Below are positions 15,105 to 22,873 of a stretch of 23,739 nt of DNA, piece by piece (within the stretch, counting starts at the first letter, position 1; each line of letters opens with the position of its first letter). The stretch is from PALSA-660 sp036508075 (GTDB lineage Bacteria > Actinomycetota > Coriobacteriia > Anaerosomatales > PALSA-660). The notes under the pieces were generated by a model. It made no database searches. It was not told the DNA's origin and was given only the letters and a program-made list of their open reading frames with translations. The DNA lies in NCBI GenBank assembly GCA_036508075.1, contig DATCIA010000036.1:1-23739 (forward strand), read 5' to 3'. The position numbers were made by a program, and so were the translations under genes.

Positions 15105-16301
15105 ATGTCGAAGCCGCGTACTGTACTGGCGCTTCTCATCGCCGGGGTGCTCGTGATCGCTGTCCTGGGCGGCTGCACGACTCCGCCTGCGACGCCGACC
15201 GGTACCGGCGGAACCACGAGCAGCGTGCTCAAGATCGGCGTGGAGACGGGCCTCACGGGTCCGCTGCCCGACTATGGGTTCACCGCGGCCGAGGGCGCCA
15301 AGCTCGCCGCCAAGGACCTGAACGACAAGGGCGGCGTCACGATCGCCGGCAAGAAGTACACGATCGAGATCGTCGTCAAGGACGACGAGGCCGATCCGGC
15401 GAAGGCGCCGGTTGTGGCTCAGGGCTTCATCGACGAGGGCGTCGTGGGCGTCGTGGGTCCGCTGACCTCGGGCGCAGCCAACGCAGGCGGCCCCATCTAC
15501 TCGGGCGCCAAGATGCCGCAGATCACCGCGTCGGCGACTCTGGCGACCCTGACCCAGAACGGCTGGACGAACTTCTTCCGCAACTGCGTCGGTGACAACA
15601 TCCAGGGCGCCGGGCTGGCCAAGTGGGCCCAGGACCTCGGGTTCAAGAAGGTCGCCGTCATGGACGACAGCAGCGCCTACGCTGTCGGTCTCGCCGACAA
15701 CGTGATCAAGGGCCTCACCGTCGAGTCGCTGCGTCAGTCCGCCAAGGACACCGACACCGACTTCTCGGCTCAGATCACCAACATCAAGAACTTCGGCGCC
15801 GACGCCATCATCTTCACCGGCTATCACAAGCAGGCCGGCCTGCTCCGCAAGCAGATGGTCGAGCAGGGCCTCGGCAAGGTGCAGATGTTCGGCGCCGACG
15901 GTATCAAGTCCGCCGACTTCGCCGCTGAGGCGGGCGGAGCAGCCAACGCCAAGGGCGTCTACTGCACGATCGGCGCGTTCGGCACGGCCAACCCGGCCGA
16001 GCTGCCGCTGTATGCCAAGTTCAAGACCGACTACGTGGCGCAGGCCGGCAAGGACCCCGGCCCCTACGCCGAGGGCAACTACGACGCGGTCGGCACGCTC
16101 GTCGCGGCGATGGAAGCCGCCGGCTCCACCGACGGTGCCGCGGTCGTCACGGCTCTCCACAACCTGACGTACACGGGGATCCTCGGGACCTACAAGTTCG
16201 ACGCGAACGGCGACATCACCGCCGCCGGTGCCTCCGCGAACATCAAGACCATCTTCCACTTCATCAATGGCGGTAAGGACTTCGTGCCCACCACGAAGTA
16301 G
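15105..16301 (+). CDS. livK: Branched-chain amino acid ABC transporter substrate-binding lipoprotein LivK-like
   Basis: The 398-residue protein has a lipoprotein signal peptide with lipobox VLGGC (Cys24). It then shows the type I periplasmic-binding fold of the Leu/Ile/Val receptor family: VLKIGVETGLTGPLPDYG, AAKDLNDKGGVTIAGKKYTIEIVVKDDEADP, VVGVVGPLTSGAANA and a late YAEGNYDAVGTL. It would be anchored outside the cytoplasmic membrane and deliver a branched-chain amino acid or related amide to LivHM. Two ATGs, 15099 and 15105, follow AAAGGGG; the second has better spacing (9 nt against 3). It is first in a livKHMGF operon and is separated from livH by a strong hairpin. Confidence 0.93.
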   Translation: MSKPRTVLALLIAGVLVIAVLGGCTTPPATPTGTGGTTSSVLKIGVETGLTGPLPDYGFTAAEGAKLAAKDLNDKGGVTIAGKKYTIEIVVKDDEADPAKAPVVAQGFIDEGVVGVVGPLTSGAANAGGPIYSGAKMPQITASATLATLTQNGWTNFFRNCVGDNIQGAGLAKWAQDLGFKKVAVMDDSSAYAVGLADNVIKGLTVESLRQSAKDTDTDFSAQITNIKNFGADAIIFTGYHKQAGLLRKQMVEQGLGKVQMFGADGIKSADFAAEAGGAANAKGVYCTIGAFGTANPAELPLYAKFKTDYVAQAGKDPGPYAEGNYDAVGTLVAAMEAAGSTDGAAVVTALHNLTYTGILGTYKFDANGDITAAGASANIKTIFHFINGGKDFVPTTK

Positions 16302-16345
16302 CACTCGCAACACCCGCTCCCCGACGTCTCGGCGGGGGGTGCACG

Positions 16346-16382
16346 ACGAGGAGGCGCGGGGACGTTCCCCGCGCCTCCTCGT
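16346..16382 (+). terminator. Perfect 17-bp stem-loop between livK and livH
   Basis: ACGAGGAGGCGCGGGGA (16346-16362) pairs without mismatch with 16366-16382 around a 3-nt CGT loop. No T-run follows. In liv and other binding-protein operons, such a hairpin after the receptor gene lowers downstream expression or protects the receptor mRNA, so attenuation or stabilisation is the likely role. A second, imperfect GC-rich dyad lies just before it (about 16311-16341). Confidence 0.75.
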
Positions 16383-16469
16383 GATCTGCTTCCGACAGCG
16401 CGGGCTATCTGGTAGTCTCGTCTCCGCGCTGCGACCGGTTCGCGCCAAGACCCAGTGGAGAGCTGACAG

Positions 16470-17690
16470 GTGAGTTTCGAGCAGGTGTTCAGTCTGACGG
16501 TGAGCGGCGTCACCGTCGGCATGATCTACGCGCTCATCGCCCTGGGCTACACCATGGTCTATGGCGTGCTGGAGTTCATCAACTTCGCGCACGGTGAGGT
16601 CTTCACGTTCGGCGGAATCATGGCCGCCGTAGTCCTAGGGTGGACCGGCGTCAGCGACGCCATGCCGATCTGGCTGCGGGTCGTCTGCCTTGGCGGTGCC
16701 CTCGTCGCCGCAGTCCTCGCCACGGTGGGCCTGGGCCTCGCCATCGAGCGGCTCGCTTATCGCCCGCTTCGCGGACGCTCCCGCATCATCCCGCTGCTCG
16801 CGGCCATCGGCGTCTCGATCACCCTTCAGCAGCTGATGATCCTGGTGTTCGGCCCCGACTCGATCATCGTGCCGCCGTCCGTGGTACCGGCGCAGTTCGT
16901 GACTCTGTTCGGCTCCCGCATCCGTGTGCTGGCCTTCATCATCATCGGGATATCGCTCCTGCTGATGCTCGGACTGACCTACATAGTCAGGTCCACCCGG
17001 ATCGGCAAGGCGATGCGCGCGACCTCGCAAGACATCGAAGCCGCGCAGATGATGGGGATCGAGACGAATCACGTCATCGCGTTCACGTTCGCCGTCGGCT
17101 CCGGGCTCGCGGCTGTCGGCGGTCTGCTCGTGACGATGTACTACGGGTCGATCAGGTTCGACTCCGGCTACATCTACGGCCTCAAGGCGTTCACCGCCGC
17201 GGTCTTGGGGGGGATCGGCAACATCCCCGGCGCCGTGGTCGGGTCGCTCATCCTCGGCCTCGCTGAGACCTACGGCGTGGGCCTGAACCTCGGTCTTCTG
17301 ATGTGGTTCTTCGTCGCAGGACTGGCCGCCGGACTGTACTTCCAGTTAGTACGCGCACCCAAGCGGCGCCTGAAGCACATACGCGAGGAAGATCGCACTC
17401 CCGCATACGAGCGAGAGATCATGCGGCTGTACCGGCTCGCCCCGGTGTACGCGGTGCGCGTGGCGCTCGCGAAGCGCACCGACGCGCTCATGGCGGTCTC
17501 CGCCCGCCATGCGCTCCAGCTGACGCTCGGGAACGTCTTCCTCGCCGTGATGGCGATCGTGTTCTTCCTCAACGGGCACGCCCAGATCGACCCGCAGTGG
17601 CAGAACGTCATCGCCTTCGCCGTCATGATGATCATCCTGCTCTTCCGCCCGTCGGGACTGCTCGGCGAGCACAGCCAGGAGAAGGTATAG
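16470..17690 (+). CDS. livH: Branched-chain amino acid ABC transporter permease LivH, with long insertion
   Basis: The 406-residue permease has the LivH signatures LIALGYTMVYGVLEFINFAHGEVFTFGG (about 22-49), RPLRGRSRIIPLLAAIGVSITLQ, the EAA-like loop IGKAMRATSQDIEAAQMMGI (about 178-197) and AAVLGGIGNIPGAVVGSLILGLAE. Canonical LivH has about 290-310 residues. Here an insertion of about 100 residues (about 272-375) lies before the usual last helix, which ends MMIILLFRPSGLLG. The insertion contains a charged stretch (RAPKRRLKHIREEDRTPAYEREIMRLYRL) and one or two extra hydrophobic segments. The GTG at 16470 has GGAG about 9 nt upstream. With LivM it forms the membrane channel. The livM start follows its stop by 1 bp. 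Confidence 0.93.
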   Translation: MSFEQVFSLTVSGVTVGMIYALIALGYTMVYGVLEFINFAHGEVFTFGGIMAAVVLGWTGVSDAMPIWLRVVCLGGALVAAVLATVGLGLAIERLAYRPLRGRSRIIPLLAAIGVSITLQQLMILVFGPDSIIVPPSVVPAQFVTLFGSRIRVLAFIIIGISLLLMLGLTYIVRSTRIGKAMRATSQDIEAAQMMGIETNHVIAFTFAVGSGLAAVGGLLVTMYYGSIRFDSGYIYGLKAFTAAVLGGIGNIPGAVVGSLILGLAETYGVGLNLGLLMWFFVAGLAAGLYFQLVRAPKRRLKHIREEDRTPAYEREIMRLYRLAPVYAVRVALAKRTDALMAVSARHALQLTLGNVFLAVMAIVFFLNGHAQIDPQWQNVIAFAVMMIILLFRPSGLLGEHSQEKV

Positions 17691-17691
17691 C

Positions 17692-18855
17692 GTGGCGAAG
17701 AGCGGCGGCAAGAAGCGGGGCCCGATCGCGACGGCCCTCGGCCGCGTTCCGCGATGGGTCTACCTGACCGCGGCGCTGGTGCTGGCGGTCCTCTTCCCGC
17801 TCCTGCACAGCGCCGGGCTCATGGACATGCTGTGGATCCGCGTGGCCATCCGCTCGCTGACCTTCGTGCTACTGGCCCTAGGCCTGAACGTCGTGATGGG
17901 CGAGACCGGGCTGCTCAACCTGGGGTACGTCGCCTTCTTCGCGATCGGCGCGTACACGACGGCGCTGCTGTCCTCGCCCTCGCTCGGGTTCCACTGGTCG
18001 TTCTGGCCGCTGCTGGTGTTGAGCATGGTGTTCGCGATGCTGGCGGGCCTGCTCGTGGGCCTGCCCACGCTGCGACTGCGCGGCGACTACCTCGCCATCG
18101 TGACGCTTGCGTTCGGTGAGATCGTCCGCACCGTGTTCCTCAATGTGACGTCGATCACCAACGGTGCTGCCGGGATCCCGGCCATCTACACGCCGAACAT
18201 CTTCGGCTGGGTCGTGACCGAGCCGCCCCAGTTCTACTACCTCATCCTCTTCTTCGTGGTCGTCGTGGTCATCGCGCTGACGAACGTCAAGAACTCACGT
18301 GTGGGTCGCGCGTGGAACGCGTTGCGGGAGGATGAGATCGCTGCGATCCACTCCGGCATCGACGCGACCCGGGCGAAGATACTGGCCATGGTCATCTCGG
18401 CGGGCGTCGCCGGTCTGGCCGGATGCCTCTTCGCCTACTACCAGTCGTTCATCAACCCGACCTACTTCCTGTTCATGCAGTCGGTGATCGTCGTGTGCAT
18501 GGTCGTCCTCGGGGGCATGGGGTCGATACCTGGCGCGGTGATCGGCGCAATCGTGCTCGACTCACTGCCCGACGTCATCCGCGCCACGTTCAGCGATTGG
18601 CTCCCGCGCGTGTTCGGTCCCACCTTCATGGCCAGCTGGCCGGCGTGGCTGCAGTCGTTCTTCACCGATTTCGAGAAGTACCGATTGCTGCTCTTCGGCA
18701 TCGTCGTCGTTCTGGTCGTGATCTTCCGCCCCGAGGGACTTCTGCCCGACACGCTGTGGCGAAGCGAGACCCACGAGGAGGACCCGCGGGAGCAAGAGTA
18801 CACGCGCCAGACGCTGTTCGACATCGACGAGGGCAACCAGGACCTGGAGGCATGA
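17692..18855 (+). CDS. livM: Branched-chain amino acid ABC transporter permease LivM
   Basis: The 387-residue protein has the LivM core: LGLNVVMGETGLLNLGYVAFFAIGAYTTALL (about 62-92), LPTLRLRGDYLAIVTLAFGEIVR (about 123-146), the EAA-loop segment SRVGRAWNALREDEIAAIHSGID and VLGGMGSIPGAVIGA, ending VVIFRPEGLLP. The N-terminus is basic (MAKSGGKKRG), and the C-terminus adds about 35 charged residues (SETHEEDPREQEYTRQ) that would lie in the cytoplasm near the ATPases. The GTG at 17692 lies 1 bp after the livH stop, with AGGAGAAGG upstream. It pairs with LivH as the second transmembrane subunit. Confidence 0.95.
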   Translation: MAKSGGKKRGPIATALGRVPRWVYLTAALVLAVLFPLLHSAGLMDMLWIRVAIRSLTFVLLALGLNVVMGETGLLNLGYVAFFAIGAYTTALLSSPSLGFHWSFWPLLVLSMVFAMLAGLLVGLPTLRLRGDYLAIVTLAFGEIVRTVFLNVTSITNGAAGIPAIYTPNIFGWVVTEPPQFYYLILFFVVVVVIALTNVKNSRVGRAWNALREDEIAAIHSGIDATRAKILAMVISAGVAGLAGCLFAYYQSFINPTYFLFMQSVIVVCMVVLGGMGSIPGAVIGAIVLDSLPDVIRATFSDWLPRVFGPTFMASWPAWLQSFFTDFEKYRLLLFGIVVVLVVIFRPEGLLPDTLWRSETHEEDPREQEYTRQTLFDIDEGNQDLEA

Positions 18856-18857
18856 CG

Positions 18858-19643
18858 ATGGCGCCGGTCCTCGAACTCGTCGGCCTCACCAAGGCGTTCG
18901 GTGGCCTGACCGCCGTCAACGACATGTCGCTCACCGTCGAACCCGGCGAGATCGTCAGCATCATCGGGCCGAACGGCAGCGGCAAGACGACCCTGTTCAA
19001 CCTCGTCAGCGGCATCTACGAACCCGACTCCGGCGACATCCTCCTCGAGGGCGAGAGCATCGCGGGCCTGCGGCCCGACCAGATCCAGGCGAAGGGCATC
19101 TCGCGTACCTTCCAAATGCTGCGGCTCTTCTCGAACATGACGGTGCTCGAGAACGTGCTGGTCGGCATGCACAGCAGGACCAAGACGCGCCTGCTCGGCG
19201 CGATGTTCCGCCTTCCTTGGGTGACCCGCGAGGAGAAGGAGGCGGTGGCCAGGGCGCAGGAGATCCTGGCGTTCTTCCCCGGGCGCTTCTCCGGACCGCG
19301 GCAGAGTCAGCCGGCGGCCTCGCTCTCGTACGCGAACCGCCGCCGGCTCGAGATCGCCCGCGCGCTGGCCGGCGAGCCGAGGATCCTGCTACTCGACGAG
19401 CCGGTCGCGGGCATGAACCCGGCCGAGTCGCTCGAGGTCATGCAGCAGATCCGCGAACTCCGCGACCGCGGGCAGACGATCCTCATGATCGAGCACGACA
19501 TGAAGGTGGTGCTCGGCGCATCCGACCGGCTCATCGCGATGGACCACGGCGTCAAGATCGCAGAAGGCGACCCCCAGGACGTCGCAAACGACCCCCGCGT
19601 GGTGGAGGCATATCTTGGACAGCGCGACGCAGCCGCTTCTTGA
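18858..19643 (+). CDS. livG: Branched-chain amino acid ABC transporter ATPase LivG
   Basis: The 261-residue ATPase has Walker A GPNGSGKT (37-44), Q-loop Gln86 (RTFQMLRLF), Walker B ILLLDEP (176-182) and H-loop His213 (MIEHDM). The ABC signature reads LSYANRR (156-162) in place of the common LSYGQQR; this Ala/Asn form occurs in LivG relatives and is probably functional. The long FQxxRLF-to-signature region and the extra helical subdomain fit LivG. The ATG at 18858 is preferred because GGAGG lies 7 nt before it; ATG 18852, overlapping the livM stop as ATGA, is the alternative. It couples ATP hydrolysis to import by LivHM. Confidence 0.95.
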   Translation: MAPVLELVGLTKAFGGLTAVNDMSLTVEPGEIVSIIGPNGSGKTTLFNLVSGIYEPDSGDILLEGESIAGLRPDQIQAKGISRTFQMLRLFSNMTVLENVLVGMHSRTKTRLLGAMFRLPWVTREEKEAVARAQEILAFFPGRFSGPRQSQPAASLSYANRRRLEIARALAGEPRILLLDEPVAGMNPAESLEVMQQIRELRDRGQTILMIEHDMKVVLGASDRLIAMDHGVKIAEGDPQDVANDPRVVEAYLGQRDAAAS

Positions 19644-20346
19644 GTTCCGGGACGTCCGTACGCGCTACGGGCGGACCGAGATACTCAAGGGCGTCAACTA
19701 CAAGATCTGGGCTGGCGAGATCGTTTGCCTGCTCGGCGGCAACGCGTCGGGCAAGTCCACCACCATGAAGACGGTCCTCGGTATCGTGAAGCCGTTCGCG
19801 GGCGAGGTGGTCTACGAGGGAGCGGTCGTCAACAACGTGCGCACGGCGGAACGCATCCGCCGGGGCATCGCGACCGTGCCGGAGAACCGCCGGCTGTTCA
19901 CGCGCCTGACGGTTCTCGAGAACCTCGAGATGGGCGCGTATACGAGGAGCGACCGCGACGGCATCAAGGCGGACCTCGAGAGGGTTTACGGCCTCTTCCC
20001 GCGTCTGGCGGAGCGCCGGAGCCAGCGAGCGGGCACCCTGTCCGGAGGCGAGCAGCAGATGGTCGCTTTCGGCCGCGCGCTCATGTCCAGCCCGAAGCTG
20101 ATCATCATGGACGAGCCCTCGATGGGACTGTCGCCGGCACTGGTCTCGCAGAACTTCGACATCATCAAGCGCATCAACACGGAAGAGAACGTGACTGTGT
20201 TCATCGTCGAGCAGAACGCGAGAGCGGCGCTCTCGATCGCGGACCGCGGCTACGTCCTCCAGGGCGGCAGGGTGGTCATCGAAGGGACCGCCCAGGAGCT
20301 GCTGGACAACGACGAACTGCGGCGCGCGTACCTGGGCGAGACCTAG
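19615..20346 (+). CDS. livF: Branched-chain amino acid ABC transporter ATPase LivF
   Basis: The 243-residue ATPase starts at TTG 19615, with GGAGG about 6 nt upstream, and overlaps the end of livG by 29 bp. It shows Walker A GGNASGKST (41-49, with Ala in place of the usual Gly-Ala order), VPENRRLFTRLTVLENLEMGAY typical of LivF, the signature LSGGEQQ (142-148), Walker B LIIMDEP (162-168) and the H-loop replaced by FIVEQNA, as is normal in LivF. Its TAG stop lies inside the CTAG at which the IS481-type remnant begins, so its natural 3' flank has been replaced, but the coding region itself looks full-length. Confidence 0.95.
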   Translation: MDSATQPLLEFRDVRTRYGRTEILKGVNYKIWAGEIVCLLGGNASGKSTTMKTVLGIVKPFAGEVVYEGAVVNNVRTAERIRRGIATVPENRRLFTRLTVLENLEMGAYTRSDRDGIKADLERVYGLFPRLAERRSQRAGTLSGGEQQMVAFGRALMSSPKLIIMDEPSMGLSPALVSQNFDIIKRINTEENVTVFIVEQNARAALSIADRGYVLQGGRVVIEGTAQELLDNDELRRAYLGET

Positions 20347-20347
20347 G

Positions 20348-21097
20348 TGTAGTTCCCATAGAGGTTGTTGACAGTCGAGGACCCGTTCCGTTCGGTTGTT
20401 GGTGTCGAGCCACAACGGAATGGAGACGGGTCCTCGTGCATCATCCTAACGCGCGATTGACCGTTCACGGCAGGGTGCTGCTGTGCGAGCGGGTCTACGT
20501 CGACGGATGGAGCGTGACCGCGGCCGCCGAGGCAAGCGGGGTTTCGCGCCAGACGGCGAGCAAGTGGGTGAGTCGGTTCCGGTCGGGTTTGCTCGAGCTG
20601 CGTGACCATGGCTCGCGCCCCCGTCGACCCCAGGCTCGCGTCCCGAGCGCCCGCGTGCGTGCGATCGTCTGCGCCCGCCTGCGCTTCCGGCTCGGCCCAC
20701 ACCGGCTTGCCTGGATGCTCGGATACGCACGCTCGACGATCTATCTGGTGCTGAGGCGCTGCGGTCTCAACCGCCTGAAATGGCCGTCCAAAGAACCGGT
20801 GGTTCGCTACGAATACTCGGAGCCGGGCGGACTGATCCACCTCGACATCAAGAAGCTCGGCCGCCTGAAGCCCGGCGGAGGACACCGGTTCCACGCTCGA
20901 GGTCCCGGCATGCACCAGCAGGGCCAAGGTTGGGACTACGTCCACATCGCGATCGACGATCACTCACGTCTCGCCTACGCCGAGATCTGCCCCGACGAGC
21001 AGCGGCACATGACGGTGGGGTTCACGAAGCGAGCGCTCGAGTTCTACGAGGGCTGCGGGATCGTGATGGGCCATCGTGGATGGCCTTGTGACACTAG
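20348..21097 (+). mobile_element. IS481-type insertion sequence remnant
   Basis: The left end TGTAGTTCCCATAGAGGTTG (from 20348) resembles IS481-family termini in its TGT start and ATAGxGGTTGT core. It is abutted by CTAG (20343-20346), the core of the NCTAGN target described for IS481. The transposase is cut off and no matching right inverted repeat is seen. Other CTAG sites occur at 21094 and 21116, and a TGTGACA lies just before the first, so the right limit is uncertain. Confidence 0.6.
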
Positions 21098-21110
21098 GCC
21101 CCGCCGATAG
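20436..21110 (+). pseudogene. Truncated IS481 family transposase
   Basis: The frame starts at GTG 20436 (MHHPNARLTVHGRVLL) and gives 224 residues, against roughly 300 or more for complete IS481 transposases. It has the N-terminal helix-turn-helix region (VTAAAEASGVSRQTASKWVSRF), the second helical part LAWMLGYARSTIYLVLRRCGL and the first catalytic aspartate in GGLIHLDIKKLGRL. The second aspartate may be the one in HIAIDDHSRLAY or, more likely, the one normally in a DNG motif after residue 205. That stretch and the catalytic glutamate are missing. The last 14 residues (GHRGWPCDTRPRR end) are not family-like and mark a deletion junction near 21060. Transposition activity is not expected. Confidence 0.85.
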
Positions 21111-21142
21111 GTCTCCTAGCGATGGTGCTGCTGCACACCGTC

Positions 21143-22798
21143 TCAGCCATGGAAATCGGACGGCCCTCCGAGAAGCTCCTCGCGTAGATCGGTGCAGGCG
21201 ACGACGGTCTTGTTCCGGCCCGATTCCTTGCCGCGGTACATCGCCCTGTCGGCCGCTGCGATGGCCTCGGCCGCCGTCGTTCCATCCGAAGGGAACTCCG
21301 CCACCCCGATCGAGACGTGGACAGAGAACGTCGTCGTGCCGAAGTGCACGATCGTCTCGCCGATGTGCCTTCTGATCTCCTCGGCACGACCGAAGGCGTC
21401 GGCCCTGTAGCTGCCAGGCATGACCACGACGAACTCTTCGCCCCCGTAGCGAGCCACCGTGTCTCCCGCACGTGCGCCCGCAAGCAGGACCTGGCTGACG
21501 GCGCGGAGCGTAGCGTCGCCGGCCGCGTGTGAGTAGGTGTCGTTGACCTGCTTGAAGTGGTCGATGTCGAGCATGAGGAACGAGACGGGCGTGGCGCTGC
21601 GCTGCGCTCGAGCGATCTCGCGCACGAGGCTGTCATCGAGGAATCGGCGGTTGTAGAGGGTGGTCAAAGGGTCGCGAATCGCCTGTTCCTGCAGCTGCTC
21701 CTTGAGCACGTTGATCTCTCGCAGACTGGCCTCAAGCTCGTCGTTGAGCTCCCGCAGTCGTTTCAGATCGGTAACGTCGTGCAGGGTAACGAGGTGCGCG
21801 TCCGGGTTGCCGAGCCCCACCGCGAGCGATCTCACGCTGAAATCGATGTAGCGAACGTCGCCGTCCACGCTCACGGGTACCTGGACCGACCGACCCTCGT
21901 CGCCGTGGCTGTGGAATGAAGTGGCTACGCCCTGAAAGCGCCCGAGGATCGCCGCGGCTTCCTTGCCGCGCACCTGCTTCGCGGTGACGTGCGCGAGCCT
22001 CTCGGCCGCCCGGTTCGTGTCTGCGATCCGATCGTTCGCATCCAGCACGACGAACCCGTCGTCCATCTGCTGCACGAGCTCGTCCCTCGCGAGCGGGACG
22101 ATGTCGAGCAGCCTGCCGCGCAAGAGTGCGACGAACCACACCGCGGCGGTGATCATTATCGCCACAGGCGTGGCGTCGAAGATGCCGAGCGGTCCTATCC
22201 CGGCTCGGAAAGCGACGCTCGTCACGAAGGGGAACGCCCACCCGGCGAGGACGATCACCGCCTGGGTCCTCCGCACGCTTTGGGAACGCAGCGCCACGCG
22301 TATCGTGACGAACATGCCAATGAGGATGTACGTGTACATCACGGCGTTGAACGCCCAGTACAGCGGCCCCGGCTGGCCGATGTAGAACGTGTCGGGGCCG
22401 ACAGCGTGCGCGGCGAAGCCGGTGTAGTAGAGGTGTGCCGGGTTGAGCATCCCGACCGCAACGAGAGCGATCGGCACCAGACCTACTAGCAGCAGGCGCC
22501 CGGTCGTCCGCCACTTGATCTTCCCCGCCCCAACTAGGGCAAAGCCGAGAAACCCGGCCGCGGCGATCACCGAGCCGATGTCGGCGATCCCACGCCAGAA
22601 GACCTGCCCACTCAGCGTCGGTATCCACCACACAAGCGCCATGGATCCCGACCAGACGACCTCGCCGAACAGCATGGCCGCAAATGGTTCCGCAGCCGGC
22701 GCCGCACGCCGGTAGCTCCATGCGAGCGAACCCAGCACTAGCGCAACGACAGCCGATGCGGCCATGACGAAGATGTAGACGTGGTGAAGCTGGATCAC
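21143..22798 (-). CDS. 7TM-PAS-GGDEF diguanylate cyclase
   Basis: The 551-residue protein starts at GTG 22798 with GGAGG 7 nt upstream. Residues 1-230 form about seven membrane helices resembling the HisKA_7TM sensor region (FGEVVWSGSMALVWWIPTLSGQVFWRGIADIG). A PAS domain covers about 235-350 (DELVQQMDDGFVVLDANDRIADTNRAAE), followed by a coiled-coil-like linker (LRELNDELEASLREINVLKEQLQEQ). The GGDEF domain (about 375-540) has RDPLTTLYNRRFLDD, the DIDHFKQVNDTYSH metal site and an active-site GGEEF. The inhibitory RxxD site (RAGD) sits five residues before GGEEF, so product inhibition is expected. It should make c-di-GMP from two GTP in response to a membrane signal. It lies 75 bp downstream of the HD-GYP gene on the same strand. 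Confidence 0.92.
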   Translation of the reverse strand: MIQLHHVYIFVMAASAVVALVLGSLAWSYRRAAPAAEPFAAMLFGEVVWSGSMALVWWIPTLSGQVFWRGIADIGSVIAAAGFLGFALVGAGKIKWRTTGRLLLVGLVPIALVAVGMLNPAHLYYTGFAAHAVGPDTFYIGQPGPLYWAFNAVMYTYILIGMFVTIRVALRSQSVRRTQAVIVLAGWAFPFVTSVAFRAGIGPLGIFDATPVAIMITAAVWFVALLRGRLLDIVPLARDELVQQMDDGFVVLDANDRIADTNRAAERLAHVTAKQVRGKEAAAILGRFQGVATSFHSHGDEGRSVQVPVSVDGDVRYIDFSVRSLAVGLGNPDAHLVTLHDVTDLKRLRELNDELEASLREINVLKEQLQEQAIRDPLTTLYNRRFLDDSLVREIARAQRSATPVSFLMLDIDHFKQVNDTYSHAAGDATLRAVSQVLLAGARAGDTVARYGGEEFVVVMPGSYRADAFGRAEEIRRHIGETIVHFGTTTFSVHVSIGVAEFPSDGTTAAEAIAAADRAMYRGKESGRNKTVVACTDLREELLGGPSDFHG

Positions 22799-22873
22799 TC
22801 GGCCACCTCCGCAGGGCCCGTGAAGCCCAGGCCTCAGCTGATAACCGTGCTTGCTACTCTCTTGACCTGTGCG

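Noticed and set aside
15051..16592. Open frame of 513 codons on the minus strand
   Set aside because: It is antisense to livK and the start of livH, with compositionally odd sequence; the plus-strand genes explain this region.
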